A model generated the notes under the pieces. It saw nothing but the letters and a program-made list of their open reading frames with translations, did not search any database and was not told the DNA's origin. DNA of 64,000 nt, taken from NCBI GenBank assembly GCA_017979445.1, contig CM030713.1, forward strand, positions 25,651,163 through 25,715,162. Reading direction: 5' to 3'. The DNA is from Akebia trifoliata. Lineage: Eukaryota > Streptophyta > Magnoliopsida > Ranunculales > Lardizabalaceae. Positions 43,171 to 53,596 of the stretch are shown one piece after another (position 1 is the stretch's first letter; each line of letters starts with the position of its first letter). A program made the position numbers and the translations under genes.

Positions 43171-45472
43171 TTAGAGTAGGATGGATGACAATAATTATCT
43201 CAAGAAAATTGGGATTCGGCCTAAAACGAGAAAGATTACTTGCTAGATTTAGTTTGATTTGTTCTTATCCTTATCGTAATATTCTTAAGATGATATGATA
43301 TATCACAATACACTGTATGATAATGCATTATATTCTAATATTCTACCAAGGACTAGTCCCGCCCCAAAAGGGTATGTGGGACATGTTTTTAAATCTATCT
43401 GAAACCAAGATGACTCTCTTAAGTCATATTGGTATCATTCACCAACGAGTCAAATTTACACGGTATCTCGGGATTCACATATCTCACAAGATAAACTATA
43501 CAAGTCGAATGATTTTTAAAATCTTAGTCATGTCAACTAAGATTTTGTGTATTTTCTTAACATATATTTTTTAGAATATGAATATTCATTATCTAAATAA
43601 AATATGAATTTACGATTAAACATCTTCTCTTACTTATTTTATAAAAATACTAAAGTTTTCCCATGCCTATTCCATAGGCACCCCCTCCTTGAGGTTAAAG
43701 GGGTAATTGAGGAAAGATAGGAAAGTTAGAGAGGTATTACTGAAAAAGAGGGGAGTGGAAATACAATAAAGTTGAAAGGGATAAAAGAGGAAGGTAGTGG
43801 ATTTTTTGTACCGTGATTTTCCTATAGCGCCTCTTGAAAAGTCCATAAAACACCATTGTGATTGAGAAGAAAAAAAAAACACATTGAATTCTCTTGTATT
43901 CATTGTTTGGATCAAATTTAAAGAAAAAAATACAAAAAAAAAAAAAAATGATTTTTTTTTAGTCTAGTCAAAGTGTAATTGGATGATCAATGAGCTCTTA
44001 AATTTAAACCAACCAATGTTATTCTCTGGTTAATGTGGTGCATTCTCAACCATTGGTTAGCACTATAGAGAGCAACGGGAAACAAACGCTACAGAGAATT
44101 TTCTCTAGAAGAGAAAATACAATAAAGTGGTGTTGTATGGGCCCTACTCATTTGTCTCTATCTTTATACCCCACAAAACTATAGCAATGTGGGTTCATCG
44201 TTATGTTTTAGGGACAATGACCGCAAAGACCTATTTTTCAAAAATATGTACCATAAAGTCCCTTCTAAAAAAAAAAAAAAACTCTTTAATCATTTTTTAT
44301 ATCAAATATTAGTCTAAAAATAATTTTTGAAGTGAAAACATCGTAATTACACTTTCAACGATTTTTGAGATTTCAAGAAATGTGTTTATTTGAGAATATG
44401 AGGTTAATGACAATCCCATTAAATATGGTCATCTCGCATAGAACAATGAAAAAAAAGATATAGATGAAAAAAATCTTGTTTTTCTCTTCCCAAAACTAGT
44501 AATCTTTAACTTACATAAATGATGATGGTGGAGATGAATATGGTCATCATCATCATCATCAAACTAATTTGATCTATGTATGTTAGAATTATTAAAATAT
44601 ATAAATAATTTTTCAATAATCAAAACATAATTTTAAAATTCGACTTGAATGTTCATCGAACTGATTCAACTTAAAAATTAGTAAATCGACTTTTTTAATG
44701 AGTCAAATAAAATTATATTGAATTTATGAATAGATTTTAATAAATATATTTTTAATTTTGTTTTTCACATAAATATTAATAGCCCAATAAATTTGTCGAG
44801 TTTTTTATTTGTTTCGATATATTTTTAGATCAAACCACTTTATAAAGTTGTTAAAAGGGTATTCCAAGTATTTTTCTTTAAAAAATCTTCAAAAGATCCT
44901 TAATAGGTTAGTGTTTTATTAAGTAGGACTTAAATGGTTATGTATTCTTTACTAAGAGACTATTAGATACATATTCTCAGTAAAGAGTCCTTCACAGTCA
45001 TTGTTCCTATGTTTTATTAGAACCAAATCTCATCATCGAAACATAACATAATCCAACACATTAAGGTTAGCCACCTTCATTTGTCACTCAAGCTACTTCG
45101 TTTATTTCATCTATCTCTCTTATAAATATTCATAGAAATTCTCATAGATTTCCATCACTATATCTATTAAGATCGAATCCTAAAAAATCTCTCTTGTTTC
45201 TTAGAATTTATGATATTCAGATACGAAAATGGCAATAGTTTCAGAATGGGGTAAAAGAGAAAATATCGTAAAATTGAATGGGGTGAAGGGGAAAAACAAT
45301 AAAGTGAAAAGTGTAGGCCCCTCTCATGTAGCTGGAGGGGGCGTTTATGCCCCACAAAACTATAGGCGTGGACCAGAACAAAGACAATAAGAAGCGTTCG
45401 ATTCTTTAGAGTCCTAACCAATTAATGGAGGTTTGTCATTAATACACGTATCTTGTTATTTCCTCTCTAACT
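43171..45472. other. Intergenic DNA with diverged repeats
   Basis: No gene is recognised. Segments near 43770-43860, 44115-44190 and 45235-45370 share words (AATACAATAAAGT, CCCCACAAAACTATAG) and seem to be diverged copies of one repeat. A short TCA microsatellite is at 44547-44562. The rest is AT-rich. Confidence 0.4.
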
Positions 45473-45835
45473 TTGTCTCATTGTCCTTCATCTACAATCA
45501 AGCATAATCAAATTGGTTCCCTACAAGCACAGTGTACAAGTCTATCGGTACAAATTTTGAAAGGATGCAAGGGAGACAAAGTTCCCACTGAGATGAGTTC
45601 TACATCTCCAATGGATAGTCAAGAAAGTGTTGATTCAAGAAAGGGTGGTAATTCATTGATGGAGGTTTCAAGATACAGTTGTGCTAACATGAGAGGTCGG
45701 AGGTGTAAGCAAATGACTCTCATGGAGGACTCCCTATGCAAATACCATTTGGGAATGGCTAAGATCAAGATCTTGAACAATATTGGCATTCACAAGGCTA
45801 CTCGCTCCTTCTGGATCCGAGAATCACTAAACTAA
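45473..45835 (+). CDS. Hypothetical 120-residue protein with WRC-like Cys/His pattern
   Basis: The frame from ATG 45473 to TAA 45835 encodes 120 residues. The N-terminal half is Ser/Thr/Gln-rich. Residues about 67-95 contain CANMRGRRCKQMTLMEDS followed by LCKYH, a C-x7-C-x10-C-x2-H pattern with basic residues. This resembles the WRC motif (C-x9-C-x10-C-x2-H) of growth-regulating factors and of some plant JmjC demethylases, but the first spacing is shorter and the W-R-C core is not exact. No promoter or intron is evident. It could be an exon remnant of a larger gene, a small gene, or chance. I do not recognise the protein. Confidence 0.35.
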   Translation: MSHCPSSTIKHNQIGSLQAQCTSLSVQILKGCKGDKVPTEMSSTSPMDSQESVDSRKGGNSLMEVSRYSCANMRGRRCKQMTLMEDSLCKYHLGMAKIKILNNIGIHKATRSFWIRESLN

Positions 45836-46477
45836 ACACCTATGGGGCTAGTTGCCCTCCTTGGAAAGAGGCTTTGATTTTATTGTAGGGATAACAATGA
45901 AAATTTCTTTTTGGGTGTGTAGCTTTATGTAATAGAGTTGCTTTTTATGTACATTATATGTGATTATGCTACAAAAGCTATTAATGATGACATTGCTTAT
46001 CTTGGAAGTACACATTCCTCATCAGGCAATTTGACGATTTGTGGAGGAAGATCATTTTTATCCTTTCCAACTTTTGTTTGCGAGAGACCAATCATAAAAC
46101 TAATTATCTCATCAAAATTGGAGGACACCAATAGATATGTCTCATTAAATCGTTCGTTCAATCTACCATGACATGCACATTGACCCCTTCCTCTTTTCCC
46201 TTGGGCAAAAATTTGAACCTCATCAACGAAGGCTTGGAAGGATTGTATATATATACTTAAATTTTTTAAAAACAAGAATAAGTAGGATGCCAAAAGGTTG
46301 TTCCTAGACTTGTTTTCTTTAAAAAACCAATTTTTGAGTAAGTGAGAAGGTGGGCATCGACTTACAATTTTATCTGTTAAGAATAAATTATAAAAATGTG
46401 CAAATACCTTTGAGCAATGAATCAATGAATAGTTTAATTTTATTAAGGATTATATTAATTGGAAAAATAACCCTAAT
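45836..46477. other. Intergenic DNA, unassigned
   Basis: A minus-strand frame (46425-45997, 142 residues) shows no known motif, and its composition drifts from protein-like near 46000-46200 to Phe/Leu-rich. I cannot assign it. Nothing else is seen. Confidence 0.3.
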
Positions 46478-46692
46478 GGGTTGGCCTAGTGGAAAGCCCA
46501 GCCTTGATAAGCTCGTCAAGAAGGGTAGGTCAAGTGTCTAAAATCCAACGTGGCTATGAATTCCTTGGAGCCACTCTCTAAGGTCCACTTGACCCTTGAC
46601 TCAATCAGTTGCACATAGTACTTTTCGAGGGGGCGGTGCGTGTAATCGTGGGATTTGTCTTACCTGAAGAGTGGGGATACCCTCGATATATA
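46478..46692 (+). mobile_element. tRNA-derived SINE
   Basis: The head carries a Pol III A box (TTGGCCTAGTGGAAAGC, consensus TRGYNNARNGG) and about 35 bp later a B-box-like word (GTAGGTCAAGTGTC). The body has the conserved-looking blocks GGTCCACTTGACCCTTGACT and AATCGTGGGATTTGTCTTAC, and it ends in a TA-rich tail (CCCTCGATATATATATA). This is the layout of a plant SINE. A clean target duplication was not found. The neighbour on the right is plastid-derived DNA. Confidence 0.6.
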
Positions 46693-46696
46693 TATA

Positions 46697-46919
46697 AAGA
46701 ACCTATTTCCTTTCTGTCTGAAACCTTGGCACAGATCTAAGCTACGATCCCATCATAGAAATCCAATGAAAAAGAAAGGAAAAAAATCTAATTTTTGTTT
46801 TTTAACCGTTCTTGGAATGGAAGCTGAACTTCCTTTTGGTGCTCTCCGAAAACGACCTTCTTTTTTTGGACCCATTTATAAAGAACTTGAAAAAAAAATT
46901 AGAAAAGTTAAAAAGAAAT
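46697..46919 (+). pseudogene. ycf1: Plastid ycf1 fragment in the nucleus (NUPT), part 1
   Basis: The open frame reads as a plastid-type Lys/Phe/Arg-rich protein. Characteristic segments are [32 protein letters not shown] and VKKK. From family memory this matches ycf1, the TIC214 component of the plastid import channel. The frame is cut at 46919 by an LTR-like insertion and continues in phase at 48917 (KCFLVLIIFKEKTRW). Only a small internal portion is present, with no start codon or promoter, so it is a transferred, non-functional piece. Confidence 0.65.
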
Positions 46920-48916
46920 TGTTGTGCCACATGTGGCAATTACAATGAATAATACGAAAAGAGAAAAAATAAGAAAGAAAATAAAAACACACAGATTTAA
47001 TGTGGTTTGACGGTGTGCCTCAATTCACAAGAGCGAGAAGCTAAATTTTCACTATATATCAAATTTGGGTTACATTAGGTGAATTTATAGTAAACCCTAA
47101 TCGTACAATTGGTATTAAAAAATTCCAATAATACCCCTGTACCGTATAGCAAGAGTGTTGCCGCCGCATCCCTAACCTATTAATTGTCCCCAACTGTAGA
47201 CACCCCATTTTTGTACTCGCCTGATTAATCAACTCGTCAACCTGATTGCGACGGTTCCCAATGATAGATGAATATTTCAATGTTTTTATTTGTTACTAGA
47301 TATGTTTTAGAAATTCGGATGAGGTATCTCAAGTAAAAAAAACTTTAGAAACCACGTCACGTTAGAAAAATATGACTCAAAACATAGAAATCATCATTCT
47401 TAAGACAAAAAGAAGCTTTACGAGAAAAATCATTAAAAAATTACTAAATTATCAAAATACCCCTAACATCAAAACATCCATAGAGCCTACATTTTGCTTA
47501 GGAAAACCTTTTCGAACATATAAAACAACAAATTAAAATCAAATAAATCATTTCGTCAATTTTCACCAAATTTGACGAAATTACGAAAATACCCCTCATA
47601 GGATTCACAATCATTTCATGCGAAAAAATTCATAAGTGACACAAATCGATAATCCCATAGAATTTCTTACGAAAAATCGATTCCAAAACATTGAAAAATG
47701 ACTTCTCAACACAAAAGTCCTCTTCGGGGGCAAAACGATAATTTTTCAATTTTAACAATTTAAAATTTTGAAATTAATAATTAAAACATTAATTAATGTA
47801 AAGTGAAATCCTAATTAAAATTAAAATCTTTTAAACCAATCAAGCTCTCAGGCAAAATTATTGATGGTTGCCCACTTATTCAAGTGGAGTCCCCTGATAT
47901 TTATTAAAAGACCCTTCCATCTAGGGGCCTAAAGAATTAAAATATAATTAAGAGGGATTCTCCAAAATAAAAATATATATTTTTTCATTGTATGTAAGAG
48001 TTAAAATCATAATCTAAAGAAACCTAGTTAATTAAATAAGACTTAAGTCAAAACCCTAATTAAAACCCTAATCTAAAGAACCTAGTCAATCAAATAAGAC
48101 TTAAGTCGAAACTCTAATTCACCTTTTCTAAAAGAAACTAATTAAACACCAACTCTTCCAAAAAAATCTATAAATAGTAGTCTCCACAATCTAATTTCCC
48201 AGGTCAAAATAAATCCTAGAAAAAGTAGGTCAAAAAGTCTCTCTAGCCTTCTCCAAATCTTAATTTTGAAGTTCTAATTCCCTACCTATCATCCAAACCC
48301 TAGTTTGTACTAAAAAAATACTCAGAAATATTTTAAAAACATTCAGAAATCCTTCAAAAAAAATACAGAAAACACTCAGATCTAGATGCCTCAACTTGGA
48401 GATCAGAAGTATATCCAGTAACAGAAACAAAATAAGGAATCTTATACGAGTAGTTTCTCCGCCAACTCTAAAGGAACAAATCGTTGCGATCATCTAGGTA
48501 TATTTTTTTAATTTTTTATTTGTTTTATTTATTTGTTTTAGGTCTTTTAGCAATGTAATCTTTTTTTGGAAAATAGTAGAAATCGACGTTTGTCGGGTAG
48601 GGTTGGTGTCTAACACCTTCCAACCCCGTAACGTGATCCCCATACCATAATCTCTTTTATTTGTAAATTAGTTGTTTTCATCTATTAGAGTCAATATTCG
48701 ATTCTTAAACCGTAATAACTAGGTGGCGACTCCCAAACCTCAAAAATCAAAAGCGGATCCGCACACCCCGCAGATCAAGTGCGTTTTCACCAACAATCCC
48801 AAAAACAGATACCGTTGTTCACTCCGTTTGGAACGCAACACTTCCCTCTCCACTCTAGCATCTGCCTACTTTCTCTAGATATGTGTTCCACTCAATATGA
48901 GCCACATATTACAACA
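46920..48916. mobile_element. LTR-like insertion (Copia-type solo LTR, likely) in the plastid fragment
   Basis: The insert begins TGTTGTGCCACATGTGG and ends ATATTACAACA (TG...CA). The flanks are GAAAT and AAAAT, one mismatch from a 5-bp duplication. It contains ACACACAGATTTAATGTGG, a word often found in plant Copia LTRs. Without the nested 1.6-kb LTR at 47195-48789 it is about 400 bp. Removing it and one copy of the flank restores the reading frame of the plastid ycf1 piece, strong internal evidence for the boundaries. Confidence 0.7.
47195..48789 (+). mobile_element. Solo LTR (1.6 kb) with CCAAC target duplication
   Basis: It starts TGTAGACACCCCATTTTTG and ends GATCAAGTGCGTTTTCA, flanked by exact CCAAC duplications (47190-47194 and 48790-48794). 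Near its end it has TAGGTGGCGACTCCC and GTCTAACACCTTCCAACCCC, words usual in LTRs of large plant Ty3/gypsy elements (Tat/Athila group, inferred). No interior is left. It is nested inside the LTR-like insertion at 46920-48916. Confidence 0.88.
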
Positions 48917-49284
48917 AAAATGTTTTCTAGTTCTAATAATTTTTAAAGAAAAAACAAGATGGGTTATTGAAATAGTTCAATTTGTATGGTTCATTTCCTT
49001 ATTATTCTTTCTTTATCTCATTCACAGAGAACAAACAAAATCTGGAATCCATTTATTTTTCTAATACCCAATCGGATCGTAATATAATAGGATGGGTAGA
49101 AATTGGATCACTTTTGATATGAAATTCTATACAAGACTCCATAAGTCGAAGCGGTAGAAATTTGTTTACAGGAATGTTTTATCAATTCATTTCCATTTGT
49201 ATCTGTTGCAAATTCGAATTTGAGTAGAAAATTCTCTTTATTCCTCTGCTTATACGTATTATATTATACGTATTTCATACATTA
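48917..49284 (+). pseudogene. ycf1: Plastid fragment, part 2 (ycf1 continuation and adjoining plastid-like DNA)
   Basis: The first 110 bases continue the ycf1 frame without a stop (FLVLIIFKEKTRWVIEIVQF, then REQTKSGIHLFF). After one frameshift a plastid-like frame goes on (NTQSDRNIIGWVEIGSLLI, then [20 protein letters not shown]). I cannot say whether this second part is ycf1 or another plastid region. It ends where ycf2 begins near 49285. Confidence 0.5.
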
Positions 49285-49675
49285 CTATCCTACATCTGAA
49301 CAGAATTCTTTCGGGTTAAAGAATCTCTTTCTAGTTGCTCTGGAACAATTAGGAGATTCTCTAGAAGAAATACGGGGTTCTGCTTTTGGCGGCAACATGC
49401 TATTGGGTGGTGGTCCCGCTTATGGGGTCAAATCAATACGTTCTAAGAAGAAATATTTGAATATCAATCTCATCGATCTCATAAGTATCATACCAAATCC
49501 CATCAATCGAATCACTTTTTCGAGAAATACGAGACATCTAAGTCGTACAAGTAAAGAGATCTATTCATTGATAAGAAAAAGAAAAAACGTGAACGGTGAT
49601 TGGATTGATGATAAAATAGACTCATAGGCTGCAAACAATGATTCGATTGATGATGAAGAAAGGGAATTCTTGGTC
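49285..49675 (+). pseudogene. ycf2: Plastid ycf2 fragment, forward piece (NUPT)
   Basis: The frame 49288-49627 is nearly intact ycf2: [72 protein letters not shown] and [18 protein letters not shown] stop at 49625 replaces a Trp codon, and the ycf2 reading continues to EREFLV near 49670. Ycf2 belongs to the plastid import motor complex. Here only about 130 codons from the middle of the gene are present without a start, so it is a nuclear copy of plastid DNA. The high similarity suggests it is fairly recent. Confidence 0.92.
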
Positions 49676-49889
49676 TACTTGAAATCTCACTTATCAGATT
49701 CCATTGTGGAAGAATCGCCCACAATTTTTTCTGAGGAATTGGCCATGATATATCTGATCCATGCATAATATCATGAAAAATGGATACAAATTTTTTACTG
49801 CTACTTAGTATCGGCAATAGGTCTGAAAAAGTATCTAAAAGGGTGAAATTTAGATATTTGCACCCTGTCGAAGTAAGGAACCATGGCAT
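49676..49889 (-). pseudogene. ycf2: Plastid ycf2 fragment, inverted piece (NUPT)
   Basis: On the minus strand 49889-49680 reads [37 protein letters not shown] and [12 protein letters not shown], a ycf2 segment that normally lies upstream of the forward piece and on the same strand. Here the two are joined head to head near 49676. This shows inversion or end joining of separate plastid pieces on insertion. No intact gene results. Confidence 0.88.
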
Positions 49890-50870
49890 ATATATATATA
49901 TTGGAAAAATGGTATAAACCCACTAGTTTCTGTACCCAACCCAGTTTATCGTAAGTATGAGATAGAATTTTAAGTCTATCTATTTTTTCTATTAAAAGAA
50001 ACTCTAAAATTGTATCCATAAAATTTCTCAAGGGTTTGAGGGTCGAGAGAGAAACTGGGCAAGAACTATAATTTGCTGTGTATTTGATTGAACATTTTCA
50101 AGGTAAAATTCATTTTCGAAGACACGTTGATTTTTCTATCAAGATTGTAAATTATCTTCCAACTGTCCCCTCAGACATGTTTTTCTTGTCTGGATGGAAC
50201 AATTTGTTGTCACACTATTATTCTAACCTCAGCACTGGAAATTCAATCCTCTTGACATTTTCCACTGTAATTGAAAGTTGGCAAAAAAAAAAATTTCTCA
50301 AAATTAAACCATTTTCTTATGTAAATAATTTTCTTGAGTAAATATTTTCTCAACAGAAGCACCATTTAAAAGTGGTTTTAAAACAATTTAATTGCGCTAG
50401 CCATAACAAAATGATTTTAGGAAACAAAAGGGAAGTTAATTTAACCAATGATGAGAGTATATATAAAAAATAAAAATAAAAAATCTTCGTTATATGGTTA
50501 TTATTAATTATAGGAATTTCATCGTCATTCTTACGATACGACCTTCTTTTACATGCACCATTTTGTTATTTTATACACCTATTTCAAATTATAATTGAAA
50601 AAAAAATATCAAATTTCCACTTGTTATTTATTTTCTTATTTCCAATATATTATTTTAAGCCATGGTCTGTAAACAAGATTGTAATGAAGATGACTTCCTT
50701 GATTAACGAGGTCTCAGGAATCAAGCTTCGTCCAGCCATTAGTATAGGGTGGAATGTAATTGAGGTTGGTAAGGTGGATAAAGCCTCATCCTTGTTGGAT
50801 CAAGTTGAATATGATGGATAACACTCGGGCTACCCCGGTCACTATATGAAAATTGGAAAACTCGACAGCT
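49890..50870. other. Intergenic DNA without recognised gene
   Basis: Short frames at 50078-50341 and 50621-50821 show no known motif. The stretch begins with a TA run next to the plastid piece and is otherwise AT-rich. I see nothing firm in it. Confidence 0.35.
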
Positions 50871-51310
50871 CACTATGTGAAAATTGAAAATTTTGATAGG
50901 AAAATTCGACGGGCAAGGCCCACAAATTTTAGAAATCGAATTTTGACGGCTCGTGACCATCAAAAAACATTATGTTCCTTGATTCGACATCTAAGAACCG
51001 TTGGATTTCTTCCATCCTCCATTAATTTGATGATTTCGGCCAATCAAAAAAAAAATCAACAACAAAAAATTTGACGCCTTGATCTATCGATTTTTGTGAA
51101 ATTTGATGGCCTTTTTTCATGTTGTGGGCCAAGGGCCATGATTTTTAGAAATTGAAACTCGATTCCCATGGCTGTTGAAATTTTGATTTTCCCTAGAGTC
51201 GATGGCTTAGAACCATCAAATTTCTCTCATCCTCAATTAATTTGATGGTTTTGGCCCATCGGAAAACAAATTCAACAACCTTGGGCTGTCGAATATGGGC
51301 TTTTTTCACA
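50871..51310. repeat. Two tandem diverged repeats of about 215 bp
   Basis: CCTCCATTAATTTGATGAT at about 51016 and CCTCAATTAATTTGATGGT at about 51231 mark two copies of one unit, each preceded by CTAAGAACCGTTGGA- or CTTAGAACCATCAAA-like words and followed by GGCC(C)AATC and AATTCAACAAC. The small ORFs here come from the repeat. The nature of the unit is unknown. Confidence 0.6.
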
Positions 51311-51989
51311 TTGTGGGTCAAGCTGGGGTGGGTTGTATTGATTAAGATGAAAATGGTGGTCTTATCGATGCATGTAGTATTTTCATTGGGTGGCTTCAAA
51401 CAACATGGCCGAGTTCATAGCCCTCCTAGAAGACTTGAAGATGATCGACCTAAAAAATATAATGATCTTGATCGAATATGACTCGAGGATGCTGGTTTTT
51501 GCCATAAATGGAAAGTAATTCCCTTGGACATTAGAAAGTTTAATGTTTAAAAGCTAGCCACTTTCCTTGACCATGCTTCCAAATCTTTTACTACTTATTC
51601 TTTTGAATCAGTTGATCTTATGCCCCTCACTCGAAAAGCTTTGTGGGAGATTTTATCTTCGATTGCAAAATTGGTAGAGTACAAACTAGCCTTAGTAAAA
51701 TTTCAACTCTTAGCGAGGGTCGTTGAGCTCACCTTGTGGAATCCAAAAACATGATCCGATGCCACAGGGTTGAGGAAAATTTTCTATTAATTAACTTCCA
51801 AATTTAAAAAAAATGTTAATTTTTTACCATTGAATTTTAATTTTGGGAGTTCAATGAATATTTTTTATAAACTTTGAAAATAAAATTAAAAATGTTATTT
51901 TTTATAGTTGAATTGTAATTTTAAATTTGAGAGTTCCATGGAAGTTCGGTAACTATCATTTTTCAAAACCTTGGATCAAGCACGAAAAA
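51311..51989. other. Intergenic DNA, short frames only
   Basis: Reading past stops gives weakly protein-like text near 51420-51750 (RRLEDDRPKKYNDLDR, later FLDHASKSFTTYSFES), which may be a worn transposon or gene relic. I cannot assign it. From 51790 the sequence is AT-rich with an imperfect repeat (GAATTTTAATTTTGGGAGTT, GAATTGTAATTTTAAATTTG). Confidence 0.3.
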
Positions 51990-52255
51990 TTGTTTTTGGA
52001 TTCGATCTGGATCAAACATTTCCCGATCCAATAAAATGTTAGATAGTATATAAATTATATTATATTTGTTGAATATATATAAATTTTATTTAGATAAAAT
52101 TGGGTTTGACCCAATCCGATTGTCAATGGATCTTAATATTGAGATTCGATAAAAACCCAATATGAGTCCTAGATCTAATCTTTATTGAATCAATTCCAAC
52201 TTGACCCTGACCGATCCAAACCCGATCCATTGACAGCCCTAAAGTATATTCATAT
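51990..52255. repeat. hAT-like non-autonomous element end (candidate)
   Basis: The right edge, read on the minus strand, starts AGGGCTGTCAATGGATCGGG and continues with runs of GATCCAAA/TGGGTTTG words. Plant hAT MITEs and relics commonly have ends of the form TAGGGCTGTCAAT. The matching left end was not found, so the left limit is approximate and the call tentative. Confidence 0.35.
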
Positions 52256-52542
52256 TTAGATCTGGGTTTTAAAAAAAAATGTTGGATCTAAACTTCGATC
52301 TAGATCCGACTTATACCTAACCCAGATCCGTCGAGTCAGTTAGATGGCTCAGGTTCAATTGCAGTCACACCAGAAACCCATGGATTGGGAGAAATTTCTT
52401 GCAAGATTTGAGTCAGTTGAGACATTAACCCATATTCAACCATTTTTTCATTTGCAAGAGTCCAAATTCATTAAATTCAGTTTTTGGACTGTTCAAATTT
52501 TTTTGTCCCCTCCTACTTCATCTTGAGAATGGAACTCTTAAG

Positions 52543-52660
52543 AGTGATCTCAAGTTTGGAATCTCGTATCACATTTCTTGACGTGAAAGTGGATGGAACC
52601 ATAAATGCTTTTTCCACTTTGACGTCAAGAAGTGCGATATGAGACTCCAAGGTCACTTTA
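52543..52660. repeat. Short inverted repeat with about 47-bp arms
   Basis: Arm 52543-52590 (AGTGATCTCAAGTTTGG, CACATTTCTTGACGTGAAAG) pairs with 52614-52660 with about eight mismatches around a loop of about 24 bases. The transcript from either strand would fold into one stem. It could be a tiny fold-back element or a small-RNA precursor; expression is unknown. Confidence 0.7.
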
Positions 52661-52715
52661 GTATTATTCTTTTTTTTTTCCACCTCTCAAGCTTTAGAAG
52701 CATGGAAATGTAAAG

Positions 52716-53587
52716 GGGGACGGTTCGAGGGACGTGCTGAAAAACAGATGTTTGAGAGACGTTAGATCTACGAAAACGGACGGCGTAGATTGTGCAACGT
52801 CATTTTCAACTAAAGAAACTCCGTTTCTTTTATTTACAAAAAACTCCCTCCTCTTCTCTGTTTTTTCAATTTTTTATATTTTAAAACTAACGATATCTAT
52901 TTTTTCATTTTCTCTGTCGAAAGACGAACTCTCGACTGAAAACCCATTGTTGCTGTTTCAGTGCAGGACCAGGCCCCAGTGTCAACTAATTCAGAAAGCA
53001 ATAGCAATAAAGAAATTCAACTCCTAAAGACAAAGGTTATCTGCTTTATATCTAGTGATCTCACGGAGCAAATTTTCACGACGATATTCCCATGTAAGCG
53101 TCCATGTGGGGCGATAACTAAACATCGTCTGAGTAGCATACAAATCAGAAAGGATGTTGTTGGATAGCACACTAAACGTTCCAGCAACAGAAGACGGCGT
53201 TTCCAATCTGAAGTTCCTACAGCCCTCCAACGGCCCAATTTGGATCATGCCGCGAGGACGAGGGAGAGGTGCATTGATTACACAATCAGTGACTATGAAA
53301 CACTTCGAGATGAAGATGAATAGAGAAGAGAGATGACTGAAGTCTCAAAGGGTTTGTCGAGACGAAGATGAACAGAACAGAGTTGTTAGATTTAGTTTAA
53401 AAAAATAGAAAAACTGAGGTAGTTAAAAAAATAGAAAAGAGGAGGGAGTTTTTTGTAAATAAAAGAAACAGAGTTTCTTTAGTTTAAAATAACGTTGCAC
53501 AATCTGCGCCGTCCGTTTTCGTAGATCTAACGTCTCTCAAACATCTGTTTTTAAGCTGGTTTTCAGCACGTCCCTCGAACCGTCCCC
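52716..53587. mobile_element. Pack-MULE with long inverted repeats and 9-bp target duplication
   Basis: Terminal inverted repeats of about 170-180 bp (52716-52890 and 53405-53587; ends GGGGACGGTTCGAGGGACGT) flank a middle of about 510 bp. The target duplication AATGTAAAG (52707-52715 and 53588-53596) is 9 bp and exact, the Mutator hallmark. The middle contains a captured host-gene fragment (53030-53310, minus strand). There is no transposase, so movement would need an autonomous MULE. The close match between the two arms suggests it is relatively young. Confidence 0.93.
53030..53310 (-). pseudogene. Captured fragment of a CCR4-type deadenylase gene
   Basis: The minus-strand frame 53248-53024 contains SSVAGTFSVLSNNILSDLYA, MFSYRPTWTLTWEYRR and ENLLREITRYKADNLCL. 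This is the start of the EEP nuclease domain of plant CCR4 homologues (family GTFTVLSYNILSD, then YCPSWALSWAYRRQNLLREI and YRADIVCLQEVQ). The family Tyr before NIL is replaced by Asn, and the frame ends after CL where the catalytic Glu-containing QEVQ should follow, so the fragment cannot be an active nuclease. Just upstream, PRGMIQIGPLEG may belong to the preceding exon region. The parent gene removes poly(A) tails in the CCR4-NOT complex. Here it is cargo of a Pack-MULE. Confidence 0.85.
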
Positions 53588-53596
53588 AATGTAAAG

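Noticed and set aside
45997..46425. Minus-strand ORF of 142 residues as a gene
   Set aside because: No motif, splice structure or promoter was seen; its N-terminal half is Phe/Leu-rich like chance AT-rich frames.
49220..49627. ycf2 as a functional gene
   Set aside because: Only about 130 internal codons are present, with a premature stop and an inverted neighbouring piece, all surrounded by nuclear repeats. It is a nuclear plastid-DNA insertion.
53017..53248. Three overlapping small ORFs as independent genes
   Set aside because: Only the CCR4-like frame has protein homology, and it lies inside the Pack-MULE as captured cargo. The others are alternate frames of it.
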